Assembly: GCA_013368445.1 (NCBI GenBank) | Contig: JAACJO010000046.1 | Span: 1 to 64,000 of the forward strand | Direction of reading: 5' to 3' | Length of the DNA stretch: 64,000 nucleotides | Origin: Leucocoprinus leucothites | Taxonomy: Eukaryota; Basidiomycota; Agaricomycetes; Agaricales; Agaricaceae | Shown: in pieces, positions 1 to 11,480 of the stretch | How the letters are laid out: each line of letters opens with the position of its first letter | Position numbering within the stretch: position 1 is the first letter of the stretch | Translations under genes and position numbers: made by a program | Notes under the pieces: generated by a model | The model's input: the letters and a program-made list of their open reading frames with translations, nothing else | Database searches by the model: none | Told to the model about the DNA's origin: nothing

Positions 1-475
1 CCGCGATGTATGCATCCTTCCACGGACACTCTCACACTTATGCAGCCATACGTACGCTCTTTCATTACAGAACCTGAGAGCTCTCGCTCTGACTGATGTG
101 CCGACGCAGGGCCCTGTCTTGCCTCCGAGCAACTCCCTTGAGACTTGACATTTTTCGGGCAGACAACTCCTGTTTGTGAATCCCACCATCCCCAAACAGC
201 GCCTCGCCCGTTCAGCGCTAATCCAAAAACATCTCTTACAGATATCCAACACATCAAGCACATGCAAGCCCGCAAAAAGCACATATAAAAATTCCCAAGA
301 TAGCGTTACGCAGTGAACGGCATCCATCTCTCTATGTTCCGAACAATACCATAAGTCCCGCCATCCGAATACGTGCTGTGCCAGCTACCCACACCCGAGA
401 TGGTTGCAAAGTTATTGGCCCGCCGAATTGTATCGATGGACACGAAGATAGCGGAGGTTTCACAGGAAACGCTAG
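1..475. other. Laccase 5' flank, no gene seen
   Basis: No coding region, splice structure or RNA gene could be supported here. A weaker TATA-like string (ACATATAAAA) lies near 281-290, far upstream of the laccase start; the better placed box is the one at 476. Confidence 0.6.
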
Positions 476-483
476 TATAAAAG
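476..483 (+). promoter_or_regulatory. TATA-like box of the laccase gene
   Basis: TATAAAAG lies 41 bases upstream of the laccase ATG at 524, a suitable spacing for a short-leader fungal transcript. Assignment is by motif and position only. Confidence 0.45.
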
Positions 484-500
484 TCGTGTCAAAGGCAGGA

Positions 501-527
501 ATGGCTCACCTTACGCACTCGAGATGA
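501..527 (+). other. Short upstream ORF overlapping the laccase start
   Basis: An eight-codon ORF begins at ATG 501 and ends at TGA 525-527, so its stop overlaps the laccase ATG as ATGA. It matters only if transcription starts upstream of 501; with the TATA-like box at 476 the start may fall just downstream of it. Confidence 0.35.
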
Positions 528-2930
528 GGTCGTTTGCCACCGCGTCGTTTGCCCTGGGTGTCTTACCTCTTGTGCTCGCAGAAACAAAAAACTTTGATTT
601 CGTCGTCAACAATGCCGTCGTCAGTCCAGATGGCTTTGAGCGATCGTACGTACCGTGTCCTTCCCCCTCTGGTCGCTGAACTTGACTGACGACGTTCAAT
701 CATTTGACCCTTAGCGCTGTCTTAATTAATGGACAGTACCCAGGACCACTCATCAAAGCCAACAAAGGTGACCATATCGTCATACCTACACACAACGAAC
801 TCGCAGACCCTCATATGAGGCGTAGCACATCCATCGTAAGTCCTCACTATAGAGCCTGAGCACGAGTAGCGACTGATATATTACGCTGTAAACTCATCAT
901 ACCGCGTACTTTGCCACGACAGCATTGGCATGGATTCTTTCAACCAAGAACATCGGCCATGGACGGCCCATCTTTCGTGAATCAATGTCCGATTCCGCCG
1001 AACACAACGTTCGTATACGAATTTGATGTTAACGATCAGACCGGAAAGTAAGTCTAGATCCCACACCCACTTGTATTTCTTCGTTTCTTTGACAACTGAC
1101 GTCTTCTTAATTTGCTTGGTTAGCTTCTGGTACCACTCTCATTTATCTACTCAATACTGTGATGGCCTTCGTGGGGCCTTTGTCGTGTATGGTAAGTCTC
1201 GGAGATAGTACGACCGCTTTCATTCTCTGGTTGTTAATTTTCATCTTTGGCTTATAGACCCCGACGATCCACTCAAAGACCTCTACGACGTTGACGACGA
1301 TGGAACTATTATTACGCTATCAGAGTGGTACCATGTATTTGCTCCCAGGGAAATGACGAATTTTTCCAGTCTGGAATCGTCCCGTGCGTTTCTATAATTT
1401 CATCACCTTGTCTGTACTCGGGCCGTCCTGACCTGTTCTATCGCATTCAGGGTCCAAGATTCGGGACTTATCAACGGTAAAGGCCGTTTTAATGGAGGCC
1501 CCTTAGGTACGTCTACTGGTCTTAGAGTTTTCGCTGAGATAGCCTCATCAGACGTCTGTTAGTCCCATACGCAGTTGTCAATGTTGAACAAGGCAAACGC
1601 TACCGTTTACGCATATTCGCGCTCTCGTGCCGGCCATTCTTCACTTTTTCAATTGATGGACATAATATCACATTTATCGAGGCTGATGGGATCGAGCACG
1701 ATCCTGTAGAGTTTCACAGTGTTGATATTTATGCCGGTGAGTCGCTACGTGAATTGTGACACTCTCAGATGATACTGAGAGCTACGTTGAATCTCCTTGT
1801 AGCCCAGCGTATTTCCGCTGTCCTGAATGCTAACCAGCCAGTTGGAAATTATTGGATTCGTGCACCCCCTATGGGTGGGAGCCCAAAGAATAATCCCAAC
1901 TTCAATCCGAACCTCACTCTGGCTATCCTGAGATACAAGGGTGCGGCCGAGGAGGAACCCACGACCCTCGACGTCCAAGGACATAAATTGCTCGATACTG
2001 AGATGCACGTAAGCCTCGATCAGCCATAGTAGCTTATATCGAAGGGTACTGATCATGCCTTGTAATAGCCCATTCAGCAGCTCGGACCAGGGAAGGTACG
2101 GAAACGAAGCAACATACAAAGCTAATTCAGGAACTGATTTTGTCATTAGCTAGGAGATAAGCCAGCAGACAAGTCTATTACACTCAACATCGACAACACC
2201 AGGAACCCGCCGTTCTTTGACATCAACGGCATATCCTATGTCTCGCCTACAGTCCCCGTGCTGCTTCAGATTCTCAGTGGAGCTAAAAAACCTGAAGACT
2301 TAATTCCTTCAGAGCAAGTGTTTGTGTTGCCAAAGAACAGTGTAATCGATATCACCTTCCCCACAGGGAACCTTCATCCTTTCCATCGTGAGTACAATAC
2401 ATCGACTTCACGTGAGAGGCTACATGCTGAAAATCACTCAGTTCATGGGCATACGTTTGACGTTGTGCGCCCCTCGGACGGAGAGTTCAATTATAAGAAG
2501 TAAGCAAGCGCTGCTAATTGTCACTACACTCTCTAACGGACAAATTACAATCGTTGGGCAGTCCTCTCCGGCGTGATGTGTATCCTGGTACGCCGCTTCC
2601 AGCGCTTCTATAGACTCCGTAGAAGCCCAAAACTGACTGACAACCCCTGTCTAGTTAACGGAAATACGACCTTCCGATTCTGTACGTTATCTTCACTTAT
2701 CGCTTCACGACTCGCACAGGCTAACCGACCATGTTCACTGTACAGTCTCCGATAACCCGGGTGCTTGGTTCCTCCATTGTCACATTGACTGGCATCTAGA
2801 AGCTGGGCTCGCCGTCGTGTTCGCCGAGGCACCGGAAGAGAACGTTAGTGGACCGCAGTCCCAGATAACACCCGAAGACTGGGAGAATCTGTGTCCGATG
2901 TATAACGAACTGTCACCAGATTTACAGTAA
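524..2930 (+). CDS. Laccase (secreted multicopper oxidase)
   Basis: Predicted four-copper phenol oxidase (benzenediol:oxygen oxidoreductase), secreted and typically used on lignin phenols or in pigment and detoxification reactions. I read 14 exons: 524-645, 715-835, 923-1047, 1124-1191, 1258-1378, 1451-1506, 1563-1736, 1803-2008, 2069-2095, 2150-2387, 2442-2499, 2562-2587, 2655-2681, 2746-2930. The first 19 residues form a signal peptide ([19 protein letters not shown]). All copper ligand motifs are present: HWHG (exon 3), [13 protein letters not shown] (exon 4), [15 protein letters not shown] (split by an intron after HPFH) and [12 protein letters not shown]. The T1 axial position, ten residues after the Cys, is Leu. 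The sequence ends in SPDLQ-stop, as many basidiomycete laccases do. The least certain junction is exon 5/6, where the reading frame asks for donor GTCCCG rather than the nearby GTGCGT. No disabling change was found. Confidence 0.92.
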
Positions 2931-3804
2931 AGCGAGGCACGTAGAGTAATTGGGAAAAGGACACATAGATCTACTAATTTGCCTCCCGGCACTTTCGAGT
3001 TCCCGTTTCTCTAGTTGTTCTAGATTGAATGTTATCCTAATCTAATGCAGTCATGGCATATTTATTGGATATTGTGGTAGACAATCAGATAACATAGCTT
3101 GTTACTTGGGTAACATATTTTTTAGAAAAGGGAGGCTATCTGTGTGAGACTATATTTTGACCCTGATGAGCTTCGTTGACCGATACTTGGAGCTAGGTCA
3201 GATCAGTTTCTATGTCAGCACAAGTGAGTTCAACAATGAACACTCCGGTCTTCGCTGCGTTGAGCATACTTTTGATTTTCGCGACATTCACAAAGCTAGA
3301 GAGATAGCCTATCAATACGGTAAGTGAGAAATTAAGTCGATGCCCTGGTTTACCCAGGTGCCCTCTGCGTACGAAAGTCGCCCCGACTCACCCGAGAGAA
3401 GTCCTCGGAACCACAGATGATGAATGAGACCCTTCAAGTGAGATTGAGTGTAGGAGGCTAGGGGAAAGACATGCCTGGACCCGTGCCGGGGTTCGCTATT
3501 TTGAAGGGTATACGACAATGACAAGCTTAGAAAGCCATTTGTTCCTCCGCACTTGTACTGCTCTGGGTCGAATATCTTCCCAAGTGCTTGTCGGACCACG
3601 CCCAAAAGGGTCAACACATAAACAACGCCATTCTTAGGGATGAAAGTAGTTCGGGAAAGTGAGGTTGACCTGACCGATGCCAATCTCAATTGCAAGCATG
3701 AAAGGTCAACCGGCGGATTCCACAGGCCATCGATGGTATCAAGGCCAGACAGGCCTCCAACAGTTCAACCTTCAAGTTCAACTTATTCAACCTTTGACCA
3801 CATG

Positions 3805-4110
3805 CCTGACTTTACCACTAATCATCGAAGACAAACACAATAAGAATACAATGGAGCACTTTGCGGCTTACGGTCTTCCCGTTTGTGGGTCTATCACGTG
3901 GATATGCAATATGAGGAATATAGGAAGTCGGTGGCGGCGGTTTGCGTGGAGCTGAATTAACCTTGTTGTGAGTGTACTTGATTCCAAACACCATCATTAG
4001 CTCATCACCCCCCGCGTTCATAACTGTGCACTTGGCCGGTAAAGTGAAACGCCAAAACAGGATCGCAAGTATATTATGCGAGTCAGACATTCAGATGATG
4101 AAGCTTAACT
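3805..4110 (+). pseudogene. Relic exons of an unrecognised plus-strand gene
   Basis: An exon-like stretch ending at 3884 before a GTGGGT donor reads LTLPLII-D--N...AAYGLPV. The duplicate at about 10061-10142 reads LTLPLIIPDERN...AVYGQPI and ends before GTAAGT in the same phase. A following block near 4020-4110 shares an HLAGKVK motif with 10270-10370. DNA has diverged more than the protein, which suggests a formerly constrained coding sequence. I do not recognise the family and cannot find a start or stop, so this is called a relic. Confidence 0.35.
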
Positions 4111-4240
4111 CAAGGAACGCGCATCTGCACCACCAACACAGTCCTTGCAATCTCAACACACAGAGCCCGAGTTTATACCTTTCTGCAGCGCATCTCATTC
4201 AGCAAATCAATAGCAATATTGATAATATGCTACGCCACTT

Positions 4241-4599
4241 GCCAGCGCAACCCCGGTCGTATAACCGTTGGCATGCATTGATGAGGTCCTCTATGGCCTT
4301 GATGGACTCGCCTGAGATCAGCTTCTTATCCACATAATTAGCTAGGGAACGAGGAGGAGGCTCAAGAAATTAGCATGTAGTAGTCGAATCTAGAGTTCCT
4401 AATCTGGGTGGGTTGGGACGTACACGTGCATGTTGGAGCACGGTTCTGTTTGCACTCGCTACTAGACACTTCGGGTCTGGCTTTTCGTTGAAAACCTCTT
4501 CCGATGTCAACGGTGGGGCATCTGACGATCCCCAAGGAGCGGCAAGCACCACGGTCAAGAAGTTAGAAATTCTAGTGACGAGGAGAGACTGTATGGCAT
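4241..4599 (-). pseudogene. Decayed copy of the small secreted Cys-rich gene
   Basis: Duplicate of the intact gene at 10415-10841. The ATG at 4599 is kept, but one base is missing within the first few codons compared with the other copy, which shifts the signal-peptide frame. Exon 2 has Tyr in place of two of the conserved Cys residues, and its 3' splice donor is GCAAGT where the intact copy has GTAAGT. The conserved core SGESIK and NAC is still readable. Several independent lesions make a pseudogene the best call. Confidence 0.6.
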
Positions 4600-4740
4600 T
4601 GCGCCATACTCGATGTTCACTTGAAAGTGATCTAACCATCAAGTCATCGCCTTCAAGTTGAAAGTCTATGACAGAACTTGACACCTCCTCCCTTATCGCA
4701 CCTGAACACAAACATATCTGCGAAACATCTGGAGTCATAT

Positions 4741-6070
4741 GGTCATGAAAGCGCTACATTTTGCTAAAGATAGAAATGTCATGCTCATCGACTCATCGTA
4801 CTCCCCGTCCATCATGAAGGCAATACATGTCTGAACCTTACCCTTGGTTCCTCACTTGGCATGCCTCCAAGTAAACCCCCACCTCCTTAAATATCGTTAC
4901 TTCATCTCTCAAAGCCAACCCTACAACAAATCATGAGATAAGTACTTCATCCACCACACTCAACAAAAGTAACAAACCTACTCACAGGCATTTCATACTC
5001 CATAGTCACCTCGATCCTCGTTCGCTCCTCCGGCGGACCTCAGTCGCCCTCCGTCTTTTCCTCGCATATGCCCTGCCCATGGAACTCATCGCCATTCTCT
5101 CCGTAGTCCTCGCCACTGGTCGTTCCATCAACAGCTGGTTACAAGACTGAGGTCGCAAAAAAGCAATAATGAAGGACTTTTCCAAAGCCATACAACGACT
5201 CTGTAACATACTCCAGCATGGTCTGCACAAAATCTTGGTAGAAGTCGTTGTGTCTGCCGACCTCACACCTCTAAAGAGGGCGCCTATCCCGTGCTGACCA
5301 TCGTTTCTCGGTGATTCGAACATAATAATAGCAATTTAGGTTGAGAAACTAGTAGGAAGTGGATTGGTTTAGATTGTGTAAAGAGGAGCAAACAGGTGAA
5401 GTAGACACCCAGGACGGATAATAAGATACGAAAATGCTGTTGAGATACAGCTACAGTGGAAAGCTCGAAATTACAGGGGCAAGCTAGTTATATAAGTAAG
5501 CGGGCGTCTTGCGTGTCTTTGTTAGGCGCTTCGAGGTCGAAAGGAAGAAAGAACACCAGACCACATGCTGACTTCTTGATAGTCAAGAATATCCAAACAA
5601 GCGCTTACCTCGATTCCTCATCCAAGGTGTCCTTATATAGTAGAATTTTGGATCAGTACATCATCCCGAAGTCGGTAGAAGAGGTAATTTCGCTTAGCGC
5701 CTCTGCCATATGGTAGTTCTCCAGGTATGGAATCGGTGTGACGGTTACATCTTCTTTCTTATCTCAGCGTGCGTGATTGAGGGGATGAAGAGCACCGTAA
5801 GTGTTTTCTTCTGTGAGCTGAAACCCAAATAAAGTCGTAATGACTAAAAGAGCCCGGGAGACATATTTGCTATACTTGCAGTCAAGCTGATTATTGACGT
5901 TGGGTGTCAATAGACACTCGATCCCGTGACTATCTCATCTATTAGCGATAGCACGGTGCACTGCCACAAGACATACTCTCTTTCTCAAACCACGTTCATC
6001 TCCACGTCTCTTTTGCAGCTAAACAGATCAAAACAACAATCAACCTCAGATATAAGTCATTTCTGATCAA
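4741..6070. other. Gene-poor interval with one short duplicated patch
   Basis: No gene could be supported. About 4930-5060 resembles 8580-8700: both have a GTAAGT donor, a 50-nt intron-like stretch ending CAG, and then a reading VTSIL-RSSGG. It looks like a splice-bounded exon piece of an unknown gene. The last 80 bases before 6071 are A/C-rich leader of the F-box-like gene. Confidence 0.4.
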
Positions 6071-8093
6071 ATGACTCACTACGCTAACGTTGCCTCCACA
6101 AGAACTCAGAAACGAGACGTAGATGAACACCAATCGCGATTATCACCTTCAGCGACTTTATTCATACCGACGGAATTGCTAGTCAATGTATTTGAATGGT
6201 ACGCAGCACTGTGCTGTACCTTCCGCGCTGAAGCACCGACTGACAGTGCCTGGCCACTCGGCCTGGTATGTCATCGTTGGCGCATCCTCGCGCTCTCAAT
6301 GCCTCACCTATGGAATCACCCTCCCATAATACGCATAATGCGGGGGAGGGCACTCAGCGTGGGATTCATCGAGAAATGGAAGCTATTTCTTGACCGTTCG
6401 AGGAACCTCCCTCTGAGACTCCACCTGTCTTTCGACATCCCTCGCAATGAGATTTCCGGGTCTCCTTATCCCATCCTCAGGCCTTTTCACGACTGCTCTC
6501 AACGATGGGAGCACGTTACGGTATCCCATCTGATGGTCATGCATACTCAGCTACAGTTCCAAGCCGTTCGAAGAAAGCTAGGTCTCCTTCGCTCGGTAAC
6601 CCTTAACTTTGCAGAGACGACTATTGGCGCGACCGAGAACATGTTCAATATCTTCGAAGTTGCCCCAAATCTCACTACCATCCTGGTGCACAGTCCCTCG
6701 CATCGGCTTTGGAAATCACACCTAGAGTTTCCCTGGGGGCAACTGACGACTTACAAGGAGACTGGAATCGATATGGGAACATTTCCTGTCATTCTCGGTC
6801 TTTCGCCACATTTAGAGACATTACATTATCAAGGGAGAAATTTTATGTACCATCTTACCGACCTCGTTCACCATTCCCATCTTCGCCACCTTTCCGTCGA
6901 TGCTGGATCATTACGCGCTTTTTGGGAACAGTTGGAGAGATTGACTGCCCCTTCTCTTGAATCTCTCTCAGTGATCGTACCCGACGATCAATTGGGCACC
7001 TTTTCAACCTCTGCAGTAACCCACTTCCTTGCTCGATCGGGCTGCTCCTTGAGAAAATTAAGCATTCGTCTCGGTTTTGAGGCGATTGGACATGACCTAC
7101 TAAACCTGTTCCTCCTCACCCCAGATCTCGAGTTCCTGGAGCTTGGAAGCTGCCACACTCTGTTTCTGCAGGATATCGTCCTTGAAAAGCTTGTCTATAA
7201 CAAATACTCTCCGCTACTACTCCCCCGACTTTGCTCCTTAACTCTCAACTATTATGAGAGTCCTGACTTGGACGATATTGCTGTCATATCACACATTGTC
7301 TCATCCCGTCAACAACTTACAGCTAATTTCGATTCATCTATCGGTCAGCTATACGCCGTGCTCGATCATGTGAGGATTATTGTGTCGGACATGTATACTC
7401 GCTTCCATATCTTGTGTCAACTCGGAGACTGGAAAGATCCCCTAACGACGTTCGATTCATATACACAGGTACGCGGTTCATTGTACCTTTTGATGACTAA
7501 TTTCGACCTCTTTGTTAGCCCCTTCCTGGAATAATGGCTGTCAATATTGGCGTAGCTGACCACATCGTCGCCTTGGTTGAGCGGGCAGGGCAGTGTTATA
7601 TTGACGGTATACTTCCGATTTCTCCAGCACGTAACCTTATTTATCACACCGGCAGCTACTCATTTTTGCATAGACCCCAGAAATACTTTCACTCTTCACC
7701 CTCGCTCATCTCATAGACGATTCCTTTGACGAAGTTATTTCAATCGAAGTGCTTGAGGACCTTGGAGTCTTCCATCTTGCTAAATCCCATTTCATCCAAA
7801 TGCGTTGGATCTTAGGATGCAAATCGGATATTCTTTATGTCCATCCCATCCCTGGTGGGTAGCATCCATTATTTGAGCGGAAGACACCAAATTATATTTA
7901 TTGGTATTCAGACCAGAACACCCTGACAGAAATCTGGACGCATGTTGCGGACAGAAACACGACGGCATTAGACACGATGCTAGGTTACGAGGCACATCAG
8001 GGGCGCGAGGATGATTTGGTAGAGGCGACATATTCTAGATATCGGGACTGCGCCTGGCACGTTGCTCTTATCTTTGTCAATAAATTCAGCTGA
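6071..8093 (+). CDS. F-box-like / leucine-rich-repeat-type protein
   Basis: Four exons by my reading: 6071-7468, 7519-7606, 7681-7854 and 7912-8093, ending at TGA 8091-8093. The N-terminus has the basidiomycete F-box-like pattern: LFIPTELLVNVFEW, then a spacer, WPLGLVCHRWRILALSMPHLW (residues about 30-75). The remainder is rich in regularly spaced Leu (for example LRHLSVDAGSL and LEFLELGSC), as in LRR-type F-box proteins of Agaricomycetes. Such proteins are thought to present substrates to SCF ubiquitin ligases; the substrate here is unknown. The exon 3 acceptor was chosen as CCCCAG because it gives an open in-frame continuation; an earlier TAG acceptor breaks the frame. No close paralog was seen in the window. 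Confidence 0.75.
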
Positions 8094-8732
8094 TCCCCTC
8101 GGACTAGGTGATGAAATAAATCCTTTCCGAGAAATGGTTACCAACGTTATCCTACCAAGAGCTAGTAGAATGTTTTGTGGTAACAGTAGGATGGAGAATG
8201 CCTAGCTTTACCCAACGGGGGGCGATTCCAATGTTTGGTGGATGTACATTGTATGCCTGATGATACCATGCTGAAATTAGCGGCCATTGGTCAATGAAAA
8301 TCAATCACAAACGATCTACGATCCGTTTAACTTATCGCACCTATTTGCAGCAATTTACTAGACAACGAGAAATATACGATACCGAAGCCAGAGTATGCAA
8401 CTGAACGTAGTTGCTGGGCGGAAAGGGGCGGCGTTTCATTTACAATACACAAGTCAAATCACGAGCTCGGTGATGGAACCATGGTTTTTTCCGCCTTGGT
8501 ATTCATTTGGCAGGCTTCCAACTTGAAGTAGACACCATTTTCAACGTTATCACTCCGTTCCTCTGGTTTAGCATCCAACAATACACGCGGTAAGTATCTC
8601 ATCTACTACACCCAGCCCAAGCAGAGCAACCACTCACAGGCAACTCACGTTTCGTCGTCACCTCCATCCTCTCTCGCTCCTCTGGTGGAGCTCATTCTCT
8701 CAGGATCAACCTATATATAACATTCTTCAGAA
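8094..8732. other. Intergenic, with duplicated exon-like patch
   Basis: No complete gene. The patch at 8580-8700 is the partner of 4930-5060 (donor, short intron, VTSILSRSSGG reading). It lies just upstream of the laccase fragment, so the two duplicated pieces are in a different order from copy 1. Confidence 0.4.
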
Positions 8733-9236
8733 CGCAGGAAAGTAAGCAATCCTTGTCGATCACCACGATAATTCCTAACGGACAGGATTAGAATCGTTTG
8801 GCAGTTCTCTCCGGTGTGATGCATATCCTGGTACACCGCTTCCAGTGGTTCTATAGTTTATAGACTCCATCCAAGCCCAAAACTGACTGACCACCTCTGT
8901 CCAGTTAACAGAAATACGACCTTCCGATTCTGTACGTCATCTTCACTTATCGCTTCACGACTCGTGCAGGCTAACCGACCATGTTCACTGTACAGTCTCC
9001 GATAACCCGGGTGCCTGGTTCCTTCATTATCACATTGACTGGCATCTAGAAGCTGGGCTTGCCGTTGTATTCGTCAAGGCACCGGAAAAGAATATTAGTG
9101 GACCGTAGTTGCAGACAACACCCGAAGACTGGGAGAATCTGTGTCCGATGTATAACGAACTGTCACCAGACTTACAGTAAAGCGAGGCACGTAGAGTAAT
9201 TGGGAAAAGGACACATAGATCTACTAATTTGCCTCT
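8733..9236 (+). pseudogene. Laccase 3'-end pseudogene fragment
   Basis: Corresponds to the last introns and exons of the laccase at 524-2930. Only the C-terminal part is present. Two lesions are decisive: the T1 copper ligand Cys of HCHIDWH is Tyr (TAT at 9028-9030, giving HYHIDWH), and a TAG at 9106-9108 replaces a CAG codon. It cannot encode a functional multicopper oxidase. It begins abruptly inside the region equivalent to the exon 11/12 intron. Confidence 0.88.
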
Positions 9237-10060
9237 CGGCACTTTCGAGCTCCTGTTTCTCTAGTTTTTCTAATCCTAGTATAATGCAACGGCGGCGTAA
9301 TTATTGGATATTGTGGTGGACATTCGATAACATGCCACTCGAGTAGGGTATCCTCAGAAGCGAGAAACTGCCAGTGCAAGACCTCATGTTTCGTCCCTAA
9401 TTTGATTCCGCCAACCAGCACAAGTGGGCCAGACCCATTGCTATGCCAGGAAAGTGGAATTTGCAACGAACATTAAATTCTTCATTGCGCTGAGTATATT
9501 TTCTATCTTGGGTATATTCGCAAAAACTGGAGGAATATCCAGCCAAGGCGCCTAGCGGCTCGGAACGAGTCAAGAAACTGACTGCTGGAGCCTAGGGCTC
9601 CAATGCGCACACCAGGTACGAAAGTAGTCCCAATTTCTTCGAGACCAGCTCATCGAATTATTAATAATGTTTGAACCGCTTCAAAGTGAACTTCAAATGT
9701 ATAGCTGAGTAGTGAAACATGAGGTAGAGACATATCTAAATTCGCGAAGGGATGGGGCAATCTGATTCATCAACCTTTGCACACTTCAAGATACTGCTCC
9801 GGGCTGAATATCTCCCCAATAATTGCAAAAATGAGCTCTACACTTAGAAAATTGCGCCTATCACGGGAAAAAGGGGCAAAGCAGAAATAGTACTTATTCT
9901 CCAAAGACAAAGATAGTTCAGAAAAGTGGGGTCGACCTGATCGAGACCATCCGCCCAAACGGATTCCGCGGCCTCTCGACTTGGCAGCTTCGCTCGCGCT
10001 AGGTTCAATAGATTGAGGTCACATAAACATCCAATTGTCCAAGCTTCAACGTACCCATAC

Positions 10061-10370
10061 TTGACCCTACCGCTGATTATCCCAGACGAGCGTAATGAGA
10101 AAATGACAGAGTACTACTATGCAGTTTACGGCCAGCCTATTTGTAAGTCTATCGCGCGAATATGCGTCATTGGGAGTGTGTAACGTCGGGGCGGTGATTT
10201 GGTAAAGTTGGATTGATCTCTTTGTCAGTATGCCTAATTCAAAGTTCCCTCATTGGTTCATTACCCCACATCCATAACCATCCACTTAGCCGGTAAAGTG
10301 AAATGTCAACTTGTAATGGCTAGTGTATTATACGAGCGAGATATTCAGATAACGAGCTCCAACTCAACGA
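10061..10370 (+). pseudogene. Relic exons, second copy of the unrecognised gene
   Basis: Partner of 3805-4110. The exon ending at 10142 before GTAAGT reads LTLPLIIPDERN and AVYGQPI; the next block contains HLAGKVK and SVLYERDIQ. No start or stop could be assigned and the upstream frame has stops. Confidence 0.35.
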
Positions 10371-10414
10371 GCTCGGACTCGTCCCCACTACCACAGCTCC
10401 CGGACTCTAAATAT

Positions 10415-10841
10415 CTAGAACTGGGGTGGGCACATTTCTACAGCACGCGTCATTCAATAAATCAATGACAATATTGATATTGATAGCAAGTTACGCCACT
10501 TACGCGCACAGCCCCCATCGCAGAACTCTCGGCATGCATTAGTGAGGTCCTCCGTGGTCTTGATGGACTCCCCCGAAATAAATTTATTCTCAACGCATCT
10601 AGCTAAAGACCGAGGACAAAGTTCAAGAATTAGCACATGGTCAAATCTAAAGTTCCCAGTTTGAGTGAGTTAGGGACGTACATGTACACGCTGGAACATT
10701 CTGCTTGCAGTCGTTTATACACGCTGGGTCCGGCTTTGGGAAGACAATCCCATCCTGGGCATCTGGCGATTTCTGAGGGACTGCAAACGCCACAGCCGAG
10801 AAGGTAACAACACTGGCAACGAGAAGAGAAAGGAACTTCAT
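10415..10841 (-). CDS. Small secreted cysteine-rich protein (8 Cys, Cx3C-type)
   Basis: Three exons: 10841-10682, 10602-10504 and 10437-10415, all with GT-AG borders and matching phases, giving 93 residues. A clear signal peptide (MKFLSLLVASVVTFSAVAFA) is followed by a short Pro/Asp-rich linker and eight Cys. Their spacing is regular: C-x3-C-x6-C-x3-C-x20-C-x3-C-x3-C-x3-C. The paired Cx3C pattern suggests a disulfide-stabilised extracellular protein. It resembles fungal small secreted or effector-like proteins in general; it does not fit the CFEM pattern well, and I do not recognise a named family. It lies next to a dead laccase fragment, and its duplicate at 4241-4599 is decayed. The short last exon (23 nt) is the least certain part. 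Confidence 0.6.
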
Positions 10842-10930
10842 AGCAAGAAAGGACGGTAGATGGGAGCTTTCTGGGGAACTTATGAGTACAACTCGGACGT
10901 CTTTTATCTTCTCTAGTTTCTGCACCAATA

Positions 10931-11480
10931 CAAATACGGACTCAGGGAAATGGCCACATTGACAGCGAGACTTATGCTAGAAGGACAACATGTGTATGTT
11001 GGCTGTCATGCCTTGACCTTGGGATGTGCTAGTACGGGCTAGTACGTCACGTCGAGATGTTTAAACACGCAATAGGATGCCGTATGTACCGACCGAATGC
11101 TTGCGATGGTATTCATGGTCTTTTCCGAAACGACCTCCCATGGTTGTGTAAACAACCACTCCCAAATCAAGACCTTCTGCATTAATGTTTGCATGAACCA
11201 GAAGAGACTCTGGGCGACGAAGCATGGAGGGGAGCGAGGATGAGGGGAAAACTGAGTCCCATAGTGAGATTTAAAGTCATATACTTTGAGGAGGATATTA
11301 TTGAAAGACATCAGTTATTACACAGTAGAATGACAGCTGGAGTGGTGTTCACAACAAACGTGGTCCCATTTCTCAATCTGGCTACATTGAGGATAGTTTG
11401 TTAGCTCTCGACTACGCAAATCGGGGTTAATTACATCCGAGGCAGCGTGTGCGATTTGATAACGATGACGCTCTAATTAT
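10931..11480. other. Intergenic, no gene seen
   Basis: Only short, unsupported reading frames. This is the downstream side of both the small secreted gene's upstream region and ETFDH (its 3' flank). Confidence 0.5.

Larger units (their letters stand above)
2497..4740. repeat. Segmental duplication, copy 1
   Basis: This block resembles 8733-10930 in the same orientation and order: laccase 3' exons, then a plus-strand conserved exon near 3805-3884, then a minus-strand small secreted gene. Identity is high in the laccase part and lower further on. Endpoints are approximate, judged where the alignment by eye fades. Confidence 0.7.
8733..10930. repeat. Segmental duplication, copy 2
   Basis: Direct repeat partner of 2497-4740. 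Here the laccase part is dead but the small secreted gene is intact. Boundaries are approximate. Confidence 0.7.

Noticed and set aside
5006..5323. 105-residue minus-strand frame rich in Arg
   Set aside because: No homology, low complexity, and it overlaps a plus-strand exon-like patch that is duplicated at 8580-8700.
9224..9958. Minus-strand frames downstream of the laccase fragment
   Set aside because: Not conserved in the duplicate copy and no recognisable protein, signal peptide or splice structure.
10415..10841. CFEM domain for the secreted Cys-rich protein
   Set aside because: It has eight Cys, but the spacing (repeated Cx3C, no CxC followed by the usual Asp-containing block) does not fit CFEM.
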